Shown: piece after piece, positions 53,738 to 62,124 of the stretch | Layout of the letters: every line of letters starts with the position of its first letter | Position numbering within the stretch: the stretch's first letter is position 1 | Assembly (NCBI RefSeq): GCF_900096945.1 | Contig: NZ_FMKA01000001.1 | Span: 124,001 to 188,000 of the forward strand | DNA: 64,000 bases | Direction: 5' to 3' | Origin: Anaerobium acetethylicum | GTDB lineage: Bacteria; Bacillota; Clostridia; Lachnospirales; Lachnospiraceae | Translations under genes and position numbers: made by a program | Notes under the pieces: model-generated | What the model saw: the letters and a program-made list of their open reading frames with translations, nothing else | The model's database searches: none | Told to the model about the DNA's origin: nothing

Positions 53738-53766
53738 TTGCACTTGATTGGCATTTAAGATAAACT
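53738..53766 (+). promoter_or_regulatory. Promoter of the nucleoside ABC importer operon
   Basis: TTGCAC (53738-53743), 17 bases, TAAACT (53761-53766). The leader is about 50 bases, too short for a purine riboswitch, and none of its conserved motifs was seen. Confidence 0.55.
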
Positions 53767-53822
53767 GAACAACATGAGCAGTTTTATGAACAATAATAAT
53801 GTGCAAAATTGGAGGAACCAAA

Positions 53823-54971
53823 ATGAAGAAAAAACTTTTATCCCTTATTTTAACAGCAGTGATGGCAGCGTCAGTATTGACAGCATGCGGCACAGCAGAT
53901 AGCAAGGATTCATCAACGGCAACCGAATCGACTGAAAAAGAAGCAATCGCGCTTGAAGATTTCAAGGTCGGCGTAATCCATATCGGTGACCCTGCAGACG
54001 GATCAGGTTATTCCTTTACCCATGATCAGGGTATTGTTGAAATGCAGGAAGAATTAGGACTTGAAGACAGCCAGGTGATTCGCAAGAACAATATTGCTGA
54101 CGGAGATGCCGTTGCTACCAGAACTGCAATCGAAGAATGCATCGAAGAAGGCTGCCAGCTTATCTTTGGCACAAGCTGGGGATATATGGATACAATGGAA
54201 GAACTTGCAGAAGAATACCCTGAAGTTATGTTCTCCCATGCAACAGGATATAAGAGCAATGGAACAAACTTCAACAACTATTTCGGAAGAATCTACCAGG
54301 CTCGTTTCCTTTCAGGTATTGCCGCAGGCATGAAGACAGAAACCGACAAGATCGGTTATGTGGCTGCAATGGACAACCAGAATTCAGAAGTAACAGGCGG
54401 AATCAATGCCTTCGCTATGGGTGTTGAATCAGTGAATCCTGATGCGGTCATCTATGTAAAGGTAACAAATACATGGTTCGACCCTACTTTAGAAGGACAG
54501 GCGGCAGAAGCGCTCCTCGACATGGGCTGTGATGTAATCGCACAGCACCAGGATACAACTGCTCCACAGCTTGCAGCACAGAACAGAGGCGCTTGGAGCT
54601 GCGGATACAATTCAGACATGACAAAAGATGCACCGAAAGCTCACCTTACAGCACCTATCTGGAACTGGGGCGTATACTACACCCTGACAGCAAAAGCTGT
54701 AATGGAAGGAACATGGGATGCAGCAAATTACTACGGCGGAATGGATGACGGTCTGGTCGACATTTCACCTTTGTCAGAAAACTGTGCTGAAGGAACTGCT
54801 GAAAAAATCGAAGAAGCAAGGGCAAAAATCCTTGACGGATCTTTAAAGATCTTTGAAGGTTCATTATTCGATAATGAAGGAAACGAAGTCTGTAAAGAAG
54901 GCGAAACGATTTCAGATGCCGACATTACAGGAAACATGACATGGTACTATAAGAATGTCGAAGTAAAATAG
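53823..54971 (+). CDS. BMP-family ABC transporter substrate-binding lipoprotein
   Basis: Membrane-tethered binding protein of 382 residues. The signal peptide ends in the lipobox LTAC (Cys at about 22), followed by a Ser/Thr-rich spacer and the BMP (basic membrane protein/PnrA-like) domain: VGVIHIGDPADGSGYSFTHDQG, LIFGTSWGYMD, HATGYKSNGTNFNNYFGRIYQARFLSGIAAG. Relatives (B. subtilis NupN, Treponema PnrA) bind purine nucleosides, so a nucleoside is the likely ligand. ATG 53823 follows GGAGGA. It is first in the operon with an ATPase and two permeases; a strong hairpin after it may raise its yield relative to them. Confidence 0.93.
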   Translation: MKKKLLSLILTAVMAASVLTACGTADSKDSSTATESTEKEAIALEDFKVGVIHIGDPADGSGYSFTHDQGIVEMQEELGLEDSQVIRKNNIADGDAVATRTAIEECIEEGCQLIFGTSWGYMDTMEELAEEYPEVMFSHATGYKSNGTNFNNYFGRIYQARFLSGIAAGMKTETDKIGYVAAMDNQNSEVTGGINAFAMGVESVNPDAVIYVKVTNTWFDPTLEGQAAEALLDMGCDVIAQHQDTTAPQLAAQNRGAWSCGYNSDMTKDAPKAHLTAPIWNWGVYYTLTAKAVMEGTWDAANYYGGMDDGLVDISPLSENCAEGTAEKIEEARAKILDGSLKIFEGSLFDNEGNEVCKEGETISDADITGNMTWYYKNVEVK

Positions 54972-54974
54972 TTT

Positions 54975-54993
54975 GTAACTATTCAGGACTATG
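54975..54993 (+). repeat. End fragment of the 143 bp element (family ii)
   Basis: GTAACTATTCAGGACTA is the exact left end of elements A and B. It sits four bases after the lipoprotein stop codon and is cut off by the adjacent hairpin. Confidence 0.7.
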
Positions 54994-54996
54994 TGC

Positions 54997-55037
54997 AATA
55001 CCCCCAGCTTTCGCTTCTGTTGGAAGCAGGGGGTATT
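54997..55037 (+). promoter_or_regulatory. Intercistronic hairpin after the lipoprotein gene
   Basis: AATACCCCC (54997-55005) and GGGGGTATT (55029-55037), with inner stem GCTTC/GAAGC. No T-run follows, so partial termination or protection of the upstream mRNA end is more likely than full termination. Confidence 0.65.
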
Positions 55038-55112
55038 CTTGCATGTAACAGACACTTGACTGCCAGCCATCGGGTACCGGCAGTTGCCAACTACTTTCTA
55101 ACAGGTGAAATT

Positions 55113-56651
55113 ATGCAAAAAGAAAAAACACATGCAACAGCCATAGAACTCAAAGGCATCACAAAGACCTTCGGTTCTGTAGTTGCCAACAATCAAATAG
55201 ACCTGTCCGTCCGGAAGGGTGAAATTCTTGCACTTCTCGGAGAAAACGGTTCAGGCAAAACGACTCTGATGAACATGCTTTCAGGCATATACCGTCCTGA
55301 CAGCGGTTCTGTTTTATTGAACGGCGAAGCCGTAACCATCAATTCCCCTGAGGATGCCATAGAATTCGGAATCGGGATGATCCATCAGCACTTCAAACTT
55401 GTTGACGTCCTCTCTGCAACAGACAACATCATGCTTGGTGTTAAAGGCGGGAGCAGATGGCTTAAGAAGACCCGGTCAGACAAAATCCAGGAAATCAGCA
55501 GACATTTCGGCCTGGACATCAGCCCTGAGAAAAAAATATACCAGATGTCAGTCGGTGAAAAGCAGACTGTAGAAATTCTGAAGGTCATGTACAGGAACGC
55601 AAATATTCTGATCCTGGATGAGCCTACAGCAGTTCTAACCCCTCAGGAGACAAAGAAACTGTTTGACATCCTGCGCAGGATGAAAGCTGAAGGCTGCGCG
55701 ATTATCATCATCACCCATAAGCTGAATGAGGTAATGGAAATCAGCGACAGGGTCACCATTTTAAGAAAAGGCGAGAGCATTGCGACTGTCGAGACAGCGG
55801 AAACGAATGCCCATGAGCTTACAGAGCTTATGGTGGGACGTCCTGTCGAACTTTCTATCGATCGTCCGGAAAACGGATTCGAAGAGACGCTGCTTGAGGT
55901 CCACCACCTGACAGTTGCAAACGAAGAAGGGTTTGAAGCAATCCAGGACATCAAATTCGAATTGAAACGCGGTGAAATCCTTGGTGTTGCCGGCATAGCC
56001 GGAAGCGGACAGAAGGAGCTTTGTGAAGCCATGGCAGGACTTCTGCCTGTTAGTAAGGGCGCGATCCTTTACAACAAGGAAAATATCATCGGAAAATCGC
56101 CTGAAGAAATCATAAAAATGGGCATCAGCATGAGCTTCATACCTGAAGACCGTCTGGGCATGGGGCTTGCAGCTTCCATGGGAATGGTAGACAACATGAT
56201 GCTTAAGACCTACAAAAAGAACAAAGGACCTTTTGTCAGCAGAAAAGAAGCAAGGGAACTTTCAAAAAGACTGATCAAGCAGCTTGGAATCGTTACTCCG
56301 GGCGTTGACACCCCTGTAAGACGTCTGTCCGGCGGTAATGTCCAGAAAGTGCTTTTAGGAAGGGAAATAGAATCGAATCCGAATGTCCTTATTACAGCTT
56401 ATGCTGTCCGTGGATTGGACATCAATTCCTCTTATACCATATATGATTCCCTTAACGAGCAGAAACAGAAGGGTGTCGGTATTCTGTTTATCGGCGAGGA
56501 CCTTGACGTCATGCTGGAACTGTGCGACCGCATCATGGTCTTATGTCATGGCAAAGTTACCGGAATTGTAGAGGCAAAAACATCGACCAAAGAGGAGATC
56601 GGTCTTTTAATGACCGGAGGATCAGGAAAGGAGGGCAGCGCAGATGCGTGA
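55113..56651 (+). CDS. ABC importer ATPase with two nucleotide-binding domains (nucleoside type)
   Basis: Fused ATPase of 512 residues energising the adjacent permeases. NBD1 has Walker A LGENGSGKTT, signature MSVGEKQTVEI and Walker B LILDEPTAVLTP. NBD2 has a less canonical Walker A region (AGIAGSGQKEL), signature LSGGNVQK, and a degenerate Walker B (NVLITAYAVRGLD) without the catalytic DE pair, as is usual in this RbsA/NupO-like family. ATG 55113 follows AGGTGA; an ATG at 54993 would start inside the repeat and hairpin and is unlikely. It overlaps the next gene by eight bases. Confidence 0.92.
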   Translation: MQKEKTHATAIELKGITKTFGSVVANNQIDLSVRKGEILALLGENGSGKTTLMNMLSGIYRPDSGSVLLNGEAVTINSPEDAIEFGIGMIHQHFKLVDVLSATDNIMLGVKGGSRWLKKTRSDKIQEISRHFGLDISPEKKIYQMSVGEKQTVEILKVMYRNANILILDEPTAVLTPQETKKLFDILRRMKAEGCAIIIITHKLNEVMEISDRVTILRKGESIATVETAETNAHELTELMVGRPVELSIDRPENGFEETLLEVHHLTVANEEGFEAIQDIKFELKRGEILGVAGIAGSGQKELCEAMAGLLPVSKGAILYNKENIIGKSPEEIIKMGISMSFIPEDRLGMGLAASMGMVDNMMLKTYKKNKGPFVSRKEARELSKRLIKQLGIVTPGVDTPVRRLSGGNVQKVLLGREIESNPNVLITAYAVRGLDINSSYTIYDSLNEQKQKGVGILFIGEDLDVMLELCDRIMVLCHGKVTGIVEAKTSTKEEIGLLMTGGSGKEGSADA

Positions 56652-57750
56652 GTCTAGTTCTAAACGACATTATAACGAACCATTGGCAAGAATAGTAAAG
56701 AAAGACGCAATGTCGAACCAGCGCATGGCTGCCTATTCTGTGTTTGCACTAATCCTGGCCATAGCCGCTGGCGGTGTATTCATATTTTCCCTTGGCTATA
56801 ATCCTTTCAAGGTATATGCAACTATCGTAAGCGGGGCATTCAGAAGTTCCATTTCAACACAGGGTACAATCAAAATCGCCATTCCCCTGCTGATTGCATC
56901 TCTCGGAATCACGCATGCCTTTAAAATGCAGTTCTGGAATATCGGTGCCGAAGGGCAGATCATCATGGGCGGGATTTTTGCAACCTATTTTGCCCTGTTC
57001 CATAGCGACTGGCCTCACTGGCTGCTTATGCTGGTAATGTGTGCTGCGGGCATGCTGGGCGGCGGCTTATGGGCCCTGATACCGGCTTTCTTCAAAACAA
57101 AATATGGAACCAACGAGACCCTGTTCACGCTTATGCTGAACTACATTGCCCTCTATATGATAAAGTATCTGGCAGAAGGTCCCTGGCTTGATCCCAAAGC
57201 ATCTGGTTTTCCAAAGATTGCATCCTTTGAAAAGAATGCAAGGCTTGACGAGGTATTTGGGGTACATGCAGGATGGATCATCGGGCTGGTGCTTGTAGGT
57301 GTAGTCTATTTCTATCTGAAATATTCCAAGCAGGGTTATGAGATTGCTATTGTCGGTGAGAGCGAGAATACGGCCAGGTATGCAGGTATGAACGTTAAGA
57401 AGATCATCATGAGGACGATGTTCTTAAGCGGTGCAATCTGCGGTATTGCCGGGATGACTCAGGTCAGCGGCGCTGCATATACTCTTAGTGAAGGAGTTGC
57501 AGGCGGTGTTGGCTTCACGGCAATCATAGTCGCATGGCTTGCAAAGCTCAATCCGTTCGTCATTCTGTTAGTAACCATTGGATTCAGTGTTCTGGAAAAA
57601 GGTTCCAGCGTTATGCAGAGCTCCTTCGGACTGCCGACTTCGGTTTCTGATATCCTGCAGGGAATCATCCTGTTCTTCATATTAGGCTGTGACTTCTTTA
57701 CGCGCTATAAACTGATTTTCCGAAAGGGAGGGCAGAAAAATGATAATTAA
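56644..57750 (+). CDS. ABC importer permease 1 (nucleoside type)
   Basis: Integral membrane permease of 368 residues, about 9-10 hydrophobic segments, of the BPD_transp_2 family (branched-chain amino acid/ribose/nucleoside type). The GAEGQIIMGG motif and the EAA-like loop (VGESENTARYAGMNVKKI) are present. It overlaps both neighbours (8 and 11 bases). With permease 2 it forms the heterodimeric channel; resemblance to B. subtilis NupP suggests nucleosides. Confidence 0.9.
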   Translation: MRESSSKRHYNEPLARIVKKDAMSNQRMAAYSVFALILAIAAGGVFIFSLGYNPFKVYATIVSGAFRSSISTQGTIKIAIPLLIASLGITHAFKMQFWNIGAEGQIIMGGIFATYFALFHSDWPHWLLMLVMCAAGMLGGGLWALIPAFFKTKYGTNETLFTLMLNYIALYMIKYLAEGPWLDPKASGFPKIASFEKNARLDEVFGVHAGWIIGLVLVGVVYFYLKYSKQGYEIAIVGESENTARYAGMNVKKIIMRTMFLSGAICGIAGMTQVSGAAYTLSEGVAGGVGFTAIIVAWLAKLNPFVILLVTIGFSVLEKGSSVMQSSFGLPTSVSDILQGIILFFILGCDFFTRYKLIFRKGGQKNDN

Positions 57751-58690
57751 TTTCTTATTCGCCGCTATCAAGGCGGGCACCCCGCTGCTGTTCGGAACAA
57801 CCGGCGAAATCATGACCCAGAAGACCGGGAACCTGAACCTTGGTGTTGAAGGCATGATGTTCATGGGTGCTTTCGTAGGCTTCTTTACCGGATACAAGAC
57901 AGGAAGTATTACACTTGCGCTGCTGGCTGCATTCGCAGTCGGTGTGTTTGCGGCATTGATTTATGCATTCCTCACTGTATCTTTAAGAGCCAATCAGAAT
58001 GTAACCGGTCTTACGCTTACCATCTTTGGAACCGGTTTCGCACAGTTCTTTGGAGAGAGGATGATTGCAGCTGCGCCTGACAAATCTCCTAAGCTTCCAG
58101 CGGAACTTGTGGCTGCTCTTTCAGAGAAGGCAATCCCGCTCCTGGGTGATATCCCTTATATTGGAAAACTTCTGTTTTCACACAATATAATCGTATACCT
58201 GGGTGTATGTATCGCTTTCATTTGCGGAATTTATATAAACAGAACAAAAGCCGGACTTAACATGCGTGCAGTCGGCGAAAATCCTGCTGCAGCTGATGCT
58301 GCGGGAATCAATGTCACTGCAGTGAAATACATCCATATCCTTGCTGGCGGCGGTATCTGCGGCATCGGCGGGGCGTACCTGTCACTGATCAATGGCGGCG
58401 GTGTATGGAACAACAGCTGCGTAAACGGACAGGGATGGATTGCGGTTGCGCTCGTTATATTCGCAAGCTGGAGCCCCGTCAAGGCAATCCTCGGTTCCCT
58501 TATTTTCGGCGCATTCAGCGTACTGCAGTTTTATGTCCCTAAGGATATTATTGAACTACCGAATGCATTTTACATTGCGCTTCCGTTCCTAATTACCATC
58601 ATCGTGCTGGTGTTCACTTCCATGAAGAAGTCAAAGGAAGGCGCACAGCCGGCCGGATGCGGAATCAATTACTTCAGAGAAGACAGATAG
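57740..58690 (+). CDS. ABC importer permease 2 (nucleoside type)
   Basis: Second BPD_transp_2 permease, 316 residues, with LNLGVEGMMFMGAF and the loop AVGENPAAADAAGINV that contacts the ATPase. NupQ-like. It starts inside permease 1 and ends the operon; a terminator with an ATT loop follows after a few bases. Substrate assignment rests on the BMP-type binding protein. Confidence 0.9.
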   Translation: MIINFLFAAIKAGTPLLFGTTGEIMTQKTGNLNLGVEGMMFMGAFVGFFTGYKTGSITLALLAAFAVGVFAALIYAFLTVSLRANQNVTGLTLTIFGTGFAQFFGERMIAAAPDKSPKLPAELVAALSEKAIPLLGDIPYIGKLLFSHNIIVYLGVCIAFICGIYINRTKAGLNMRAVGENPAAADAAGINVTAVKYIHILAGGGICGIGGAYLSLINGGGVWNNSCVNGQGWIAVALVIFASWSPVKAILGSLIFGAFSVLQFYVPKDIIELPNAFYIALPFLITIIVLVFTSMKKSKEGAQPAGCGINYFREDR

Positions 58691-58695
58691 GTTAG

Positions 58696-58722
58696 CAGCT
58701 CCCGCATTGCGGGGGCTGTTTT
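58696..58722 (+). terminator. Terminator of the nucleoside importer operon
   Basis: CAGCTCCCGC (58696-58705), ATT loop, GCGGGGGCTG (58709-58718), then TTTT. Ten base pairs with one wobble. Confidence 0.92.
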
Positions 58723-58734
58723 CCATATAGGTAT

Positions 58735-58966
58735 TTAGTGTCTGAAGCCCTTTTGCTAGAGGACGTGATGCAAAACATGTTCATTCGCAGCGCGCTCTCG
58801 CTTAGATGAAGACGTAGTGGTACGTAAGGACGCAGAGTACGCGTCCTAAGTACCAACGTCTTCATAAAGCTGCTCATTGAATCATGTTTTGTATCACTGC
58901 ATGGTAGCTGGCGAATGTATAAATTGATGAAGCGGTACGTTACAGGAAGGCTTTAGACACGCTAAC
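58735..58966. repeat. Hairpin element with terminal inverted repeats, copy 2 (family i)
   Basis: 232 bp matching the element at 32566. Ends TTAGTGTCTGAAGCC (58735) and GGCTTTAGACACGCTAA (58950-58966) are imperfect inverted repeats. The central part (58770-58890) is nearly identical to copy 1 except at the hairpin tip, where AGGACGC/GCGTCCT (58827-58833/58841-58847) replaces GGGCCGC/GCGGCCC with pairing kept. The left inner arm of copy 1 (about 30 bases) is deleted here. Confidence 0.85.
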
Positions 58967-59197
58967 TATATTGGACATTCTTCAAACTTGCCATATATTA
59001 GAAACACTTCGTATGGACACAGAGTTCCATGCATCCCGTTATGCAGTTTGCATGGAAAAGGGCTATTTTTGTTTGTGTGGTGCGGACATAAGTTTGACAG
59101 ATGAAGAATTTTCGGGGAAAATACACAAAAAAACGGCGCTTTGCATTTATATAAATACACTATAGTGCATAAACTTTTGCGCCCCACCCACAAACAG
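58967..59197. other. Intergenic stretch without recognised feature
   Basis: Between the hairpin element and the nfnA promoter. A 64-codon open frame from TTG 58971 has no ribosome binding site and no family resemblance. GGCGC/GCGCC (59135/59179) frames AT-rich sequence with the palindrome CACTATAGTG. I see no supported gene. It might be the remnant of a decayed gene or element. Confidence 0.5.
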
Positions 59198-59226
59198 TTG
59201 ATATTTCAACTTTTTTGCTTTATTAT
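59198..59226 (+). promoter_or_regulatory. Promoter of nfnAB
   Basis: TTGATA (59198-59203), 17 bases, TATTAT (59221-59226). AGGAGG lies before the nfnA start at 59318. Confidence 0.5.
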
Positions 59227-59317
59227 ATTAAAGATAGTTTTTTTTTACGATAGGATATCCGGCAAGGCGAGAAAAGACAGCCTGCTGCCATATTAATATT
59301 TATTTAGGAGGATACAT

Positions 59318-60208
59318 ATGTATAAGATTACGAAAGCAGAGATGCTTGCAGACAAGATATTCCTGATGGATGTCGAAGCTCCCCGCGTTGCAAAAAATTG
59401 CGAACCTGGGCAGTTCATCATAGTAAAAGCCGGCGAAAAAGGAGAGCGAATTCCTTTGACAATCTGCGATTATGACAGAGAAGCAGGAACAATTACAATT
59501 GTATTCCAGACAGTCGGTGCATCAACAGAGAAGATGGCATCCTTAAAAGCAGGAGATTATTTCGATGATTTCGTAGGCCCACTCGGACTGCCTTCAGAAT
59601 TCATCCATGAAGATATAGAAGAACTCAAAAAGAAAAAAATCCTTTTCGTTGCAGGCGGAGTTGGAACAGCTCCTGTATATCCGCAGGTAAAATGGATGCA
59701 TGAACACGGAATCGATGTTGATGTTATCGTAGGTGCAAAGACGAAAGATATGCTGATTCTTGAAGAAGAAATGAAAGCAGTCGCAGGAAACCTCTATGTA
59801 ACGACAGATGACGGTTCTTATGCAAGAAAAGGCATGGTAACGGAAGTGATCAAGGATCTCGTAAACAATCAGGGCAAGACCTATGACGTATGCGTTGCAA
59901 TCGGTCCATTGATCATGATGAAATTCGTTGCCCTCCTTACAAAAGAGCTTAACATCCCAACAGTAGTAAGCCTTAACCCGATCATGGTTGACGGAACCGG
60001 AATGTGCGGAGCATGCCGCGTTACAGTGGGTTCAGAAGTCAAATTCGCATGTGTTGACGGTCCTGAATTCGACGGACACCTTGTAAACTTTGATGAAGCC
60101 ATGAAGAGACAGCAGACCTATAAGACAGCAGAAGGAAGAGCGATGCTTAAGGCTGTTGAAGGAGACACACATCACGGCGGATGTGGAAACTGCGGAGGTG
60201 ACGAATAA
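59318..60208 (+). CDS. nfnA: NfnA: ferredoxin-NADP+ oxidoreductase small subunit (FAD/NAD, 2Fe-2S)
   Basis: Small subunit of the electron-bifurcating NADH-dependent reduced ferredoxin:NADP+ oxidoreductase. The 296-residue protein has an FNR-like FAD domain (RIPLTICDYD), an NAD domain (LFVAGGVGTAPVYPQ) and a C-terminal 2Fe-2S cluster region (GMCGACRVTVGSEVKFACVDGPEFDGHLV). The same fold occurs in PyrK and in SudB; pairing with the following 460-residue GltD-like gene identifies it as NfnA/SudB. Its stop overlaps the nfnB start by one base (TAATG). Confidence 0.92.
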   Translation: MYKITKAEMLADKIFLMDVEAPRVAKNCEPGQFIIVKAGEKGERIPLTICDYDREAGTITIVFQTVGASTEKMASLKAGDYFDDFVGPLGLPSEFIHEDIEELKKKKILFVAGGVGTAPVYPQVKWMHEHGIDVDVIVGAKTKDMLILEEEMKAVAGNLYVTTDDGSYARKGMVTEVIKDLVNNQGKTYDVCVAIGPLIMMKFVALLTKELNIPTVVSLNPIMVDGTGMCGACRVTVGSEVKFACVDGPEFDGHLVNFDEAMKRQQTYKTAEGRAMLKAVEGDTHHGGCGNCGGDE

Positions 60209-61590
60209 TGGATATTTTAAAGAAGGTTCCTGTAAGGGAACAGGATGCAAAAGTAAGAGCAAAAAACTTCGAAGAAGTCTGCTTAGGATATAATCTGGAA
60301 GAAGCAATGGAAGAGGCAAAAAGATGCCTCAACTGCAAGAATGCAAAATGCATCAAGGGATGCCCTGTATCAATCGATATCCCAGCCTTCATCCAGGAGG
60401 TTGCTGCTGGAAACATCGAAGAAGCGGCAAAAATAATCGCAGAATCATCATGCCTCCCAGCTGTATGCGGACGTGTATGTCCTCAGGAAAGCCAGTGTGA
60501 AGGCGTCTGCATCAGAGGCATCAAGGGCGAACCTGTATCAATTGGAAAGCTTGAAAGATTCGTTGCAGACTGGTCAAGGGAACACAACATCGTTCCTGAA
60601 AAACCGGAAAAGACAAACGGAATCAAAGTTGCCGTAATCGGTTCAGGTCCTTCCGGCTTGGCATGTGCAGGAGACCTTGCAAAGAAAGGCTATGAAGTTA
60701 CGATCTTTGAAGCCCTTCATGAAGCAGGCGGCGTTCTCGTATACGGAATTCCTGAATTCCGTCTTCCAAAAGAAACAGTTGTAAAGACTGAAATCGACAA
60801 CGTCATAAAGCTGGGCGTAAAGATCGAGACAAATGTAATCATTGGAAAATCGATCACCATAGACGAGCTTTTCGAAGAAGGCTTCAAGGCTGTATTCATC
60901 GGTTCAGGCGCAGGCCTTCCTAAGTTCATGGGAATCCCTGGTGAAAACGCAAACGGCGTATTCTCTGCAAACGAATACCTGACAAGAAACAACCTGATGA
61001 AGGCATTCGAAACCGACTCTGACACTCCGATCTACAGAGGAAAGAAAGTCGCTGTCGTAGGCGGCGGAAACGTTGCAATGGATGCGGCAAGGACAGCATT
61101 AAGGCTTGGAGCTGAAGTGCACATCGTATACAGAAGAAGCCAGGACGAGCTTCCTGCAAGGGTTGAAGAAGTCCATCACGCAATCCAGGAAGGAGTCATT
61201 TTCGATCTCCTTACAAATCCTGTTGAAATCCTCGTAAGCGAAGACGGATGGGTAAAAGGAATGAAATGCGTGAAGATGGGTCTTGGAGAACCTGATGCAT
61301 CTGGAAGAAGAAGACCTATGGAAATACCGGGTTCAGAATTCGAAATGGAACTTGACGCAGTGATCATGTCACTGGGAACATCACCAAATCCACTCATCTC
61401 TTCTACAACAGAAGGACTTGAAGTAAACAAATGGAAATGCATCGTAGCTGACGAGGAATTCGGAAAGACTTCCAAGGAAGGTGTATTCGCAGGCGGAGAT
61501 GCAGTTACAGGAGCCGCAACAGTAATTCTTGCCATGGGCGCCGGAAGAGCCGGAGCAAAAGGCATAGACGAATACTTATCAAAAAAGTAA
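60208..61590 (+). CDS. nfnB: NfnB: NADPH-dependent ferredoxin-NADP+ oxidoreductase large subunit
   Basis: Flavoprotein of 460 residues, often annotated as glutamate synthase small chain (GltA/GltD-like). Two 4Fe-4S clusters sit in the N-terminus (CLNCKNAKCIKGCPV and LPAVCGRVCPQESQCEGVC), followed by an FAD site (GSGPSGLACAGDLAKKGYEV) and an NADPH site (GGGNVAMDAARTALRLGAEV). The adjacent nfnA and absence of a glutamate synthase large subunit point to NfnAB, which couples NADH, NADPH and ferredoxin pools in anaerobes. Coupled to nfnA by a one-base overlap. Confidence 0.92.
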   Translation: MDILKKVPVREQDAKVRAKNFEEVCLGYNLEEAMEEAKRCLNCKNAKCIKGCPVSIDIPAFIQEVAAGNIEEAAKIIAESSCLPAVCGRVCPQESQCEGVCIRGIKGEPVSIGKLERFVADWSREHNIVPEKPEKTNGIKVAVIGSGPSGLACAGDLAKKGYEVTIFEALHEAGGVLVYGIPEFRLPKETVVKTEIDNVIKLGVKIETNVIIGKSITIDELFEEGFKAVFIGSGAGLPKFMGIPGENANGVFSANEYLTRNNLMKAFETDSDTPIYRGKKVAVVGGGNVAMDAARTALRLGAEVHIVYRRSQDELPARVEEVHHAIQEGVIFDLLTNPVEILVSEDGWVKGMKCVKMGLGEPDASGRRRPMEIPGSEFEMELDAVIMSLGTSPNPLISSTTEGLEVNKWKCIVADEEFGKTSKEGVFAGGDAVTGAATVILAMGAGRAGAKGIDEYLSKK

Positions 61591-61754
61591 GAAACGGGTT
61601 TTCAGACAGTAACGATGCAGGCGGCCAGCCTGCCGGAACTGTTCTCACCGGAGACCCGGACAACGTCTTTTACAGATGGAAGTAGCGTTCAGAAGGTGGC
61701 TGCCTGCCAATGCGGCAGAACGGCTGCTTCACCGGAATCAGAAGGAGGAACAGC

Positions 61755-62054
61755 ATGGTAAATCATTTCGTTTTTTGGAATTTTCAGGAGCAGTTAAGCA
61801 GTGAAGAGAAAAGGGAAGCCGCTCTGAAGATCAAGGAATCTCTTGAAGGCCTTAAAAATAAGATCGACGGCATAATCAATGTACAGGTTGTAATCGATCC
61901 TCTCGATTCAAGCAACAGGGATATTGCACTGATCAGTACTTTTGACAGCAGGGAAAGCCTCCGTGCCTACCAGGAACATCCAGACCATAAGGAAGCAGGC
62001 GCTTTCATCAAGTCTGTTACATGTGACAGGACCTGCGTTGATTTTGAAGAATAA
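61755..62054 (+). CDS. Dabb-family (stress-responsive A/B barrel) protein
   Basis: Small protein of 99 residues with the Dabb dimeric alpha/beta barrel pattern: start MVNHFVFWNF, middle ALISTFDSRESLRAYQEHPDHKEAGAFI. Members are small dimeric proteins of mostly unknown role. ATG 61755 follows AAGGAGG; upstream in-frame codons lack a ribosome binding site. It lies between nfnB and a terminator. Function is unassigned. Confidence 0.88.
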   Translation: MVNHFVFWNFQEQLSSEEKREAALKIKESLEGLKNKIDGIINVQVVIDPLDSSNRDIALISTFDSRESLRAYQEHPDHKEAGAFIKSVTCDRTCVDFEE

Positions 62055-62070
62055 ATGCAACTGCGACGAA

Positions 62071-62106
62071 GGGGCTGCCTGCTATTGTACGGCAGCTCCT
62101 TTTTTT
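62071..62106 (+). terminator. Terminator after the Dabb gene
   Basis: GGGGCTGCC (62071-62079) and GGCAGCTCC (62091-62099), nine pairs with one wobble, followed by seven T residues. Confidence 0.92.
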
Positions 62107-62124
62107 GAAAAGTGAGTGGGAAAA

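Noticed and set aside
53655-53822. Purine riboswitch upstream of the nucleoside importer operon
   Set aside because: The leader after the predicted start is about 50 bases and lacks the conserved loop sequences.
54993-55112. N-terminal extension of the nucleoside ABC ATPase
   Set aside because: It would begin in the repeat fragment and run through the intercistronic hairpin; ATG 55113 has its own ribosome binding site and fits the family.
58971-59165. 64-codon open frame starting with TTG
   Set aside because: No ribosome binding site, no family pattern, rich in scattered Cys and aromatic residues as expected of random AT-rich sequence.
60208-61590. Glutamate synthase small subunit
   Set aside because: No large subunit nearby and the adjacent FAD/2Fe-2S gene identifies the NfnAB pair.
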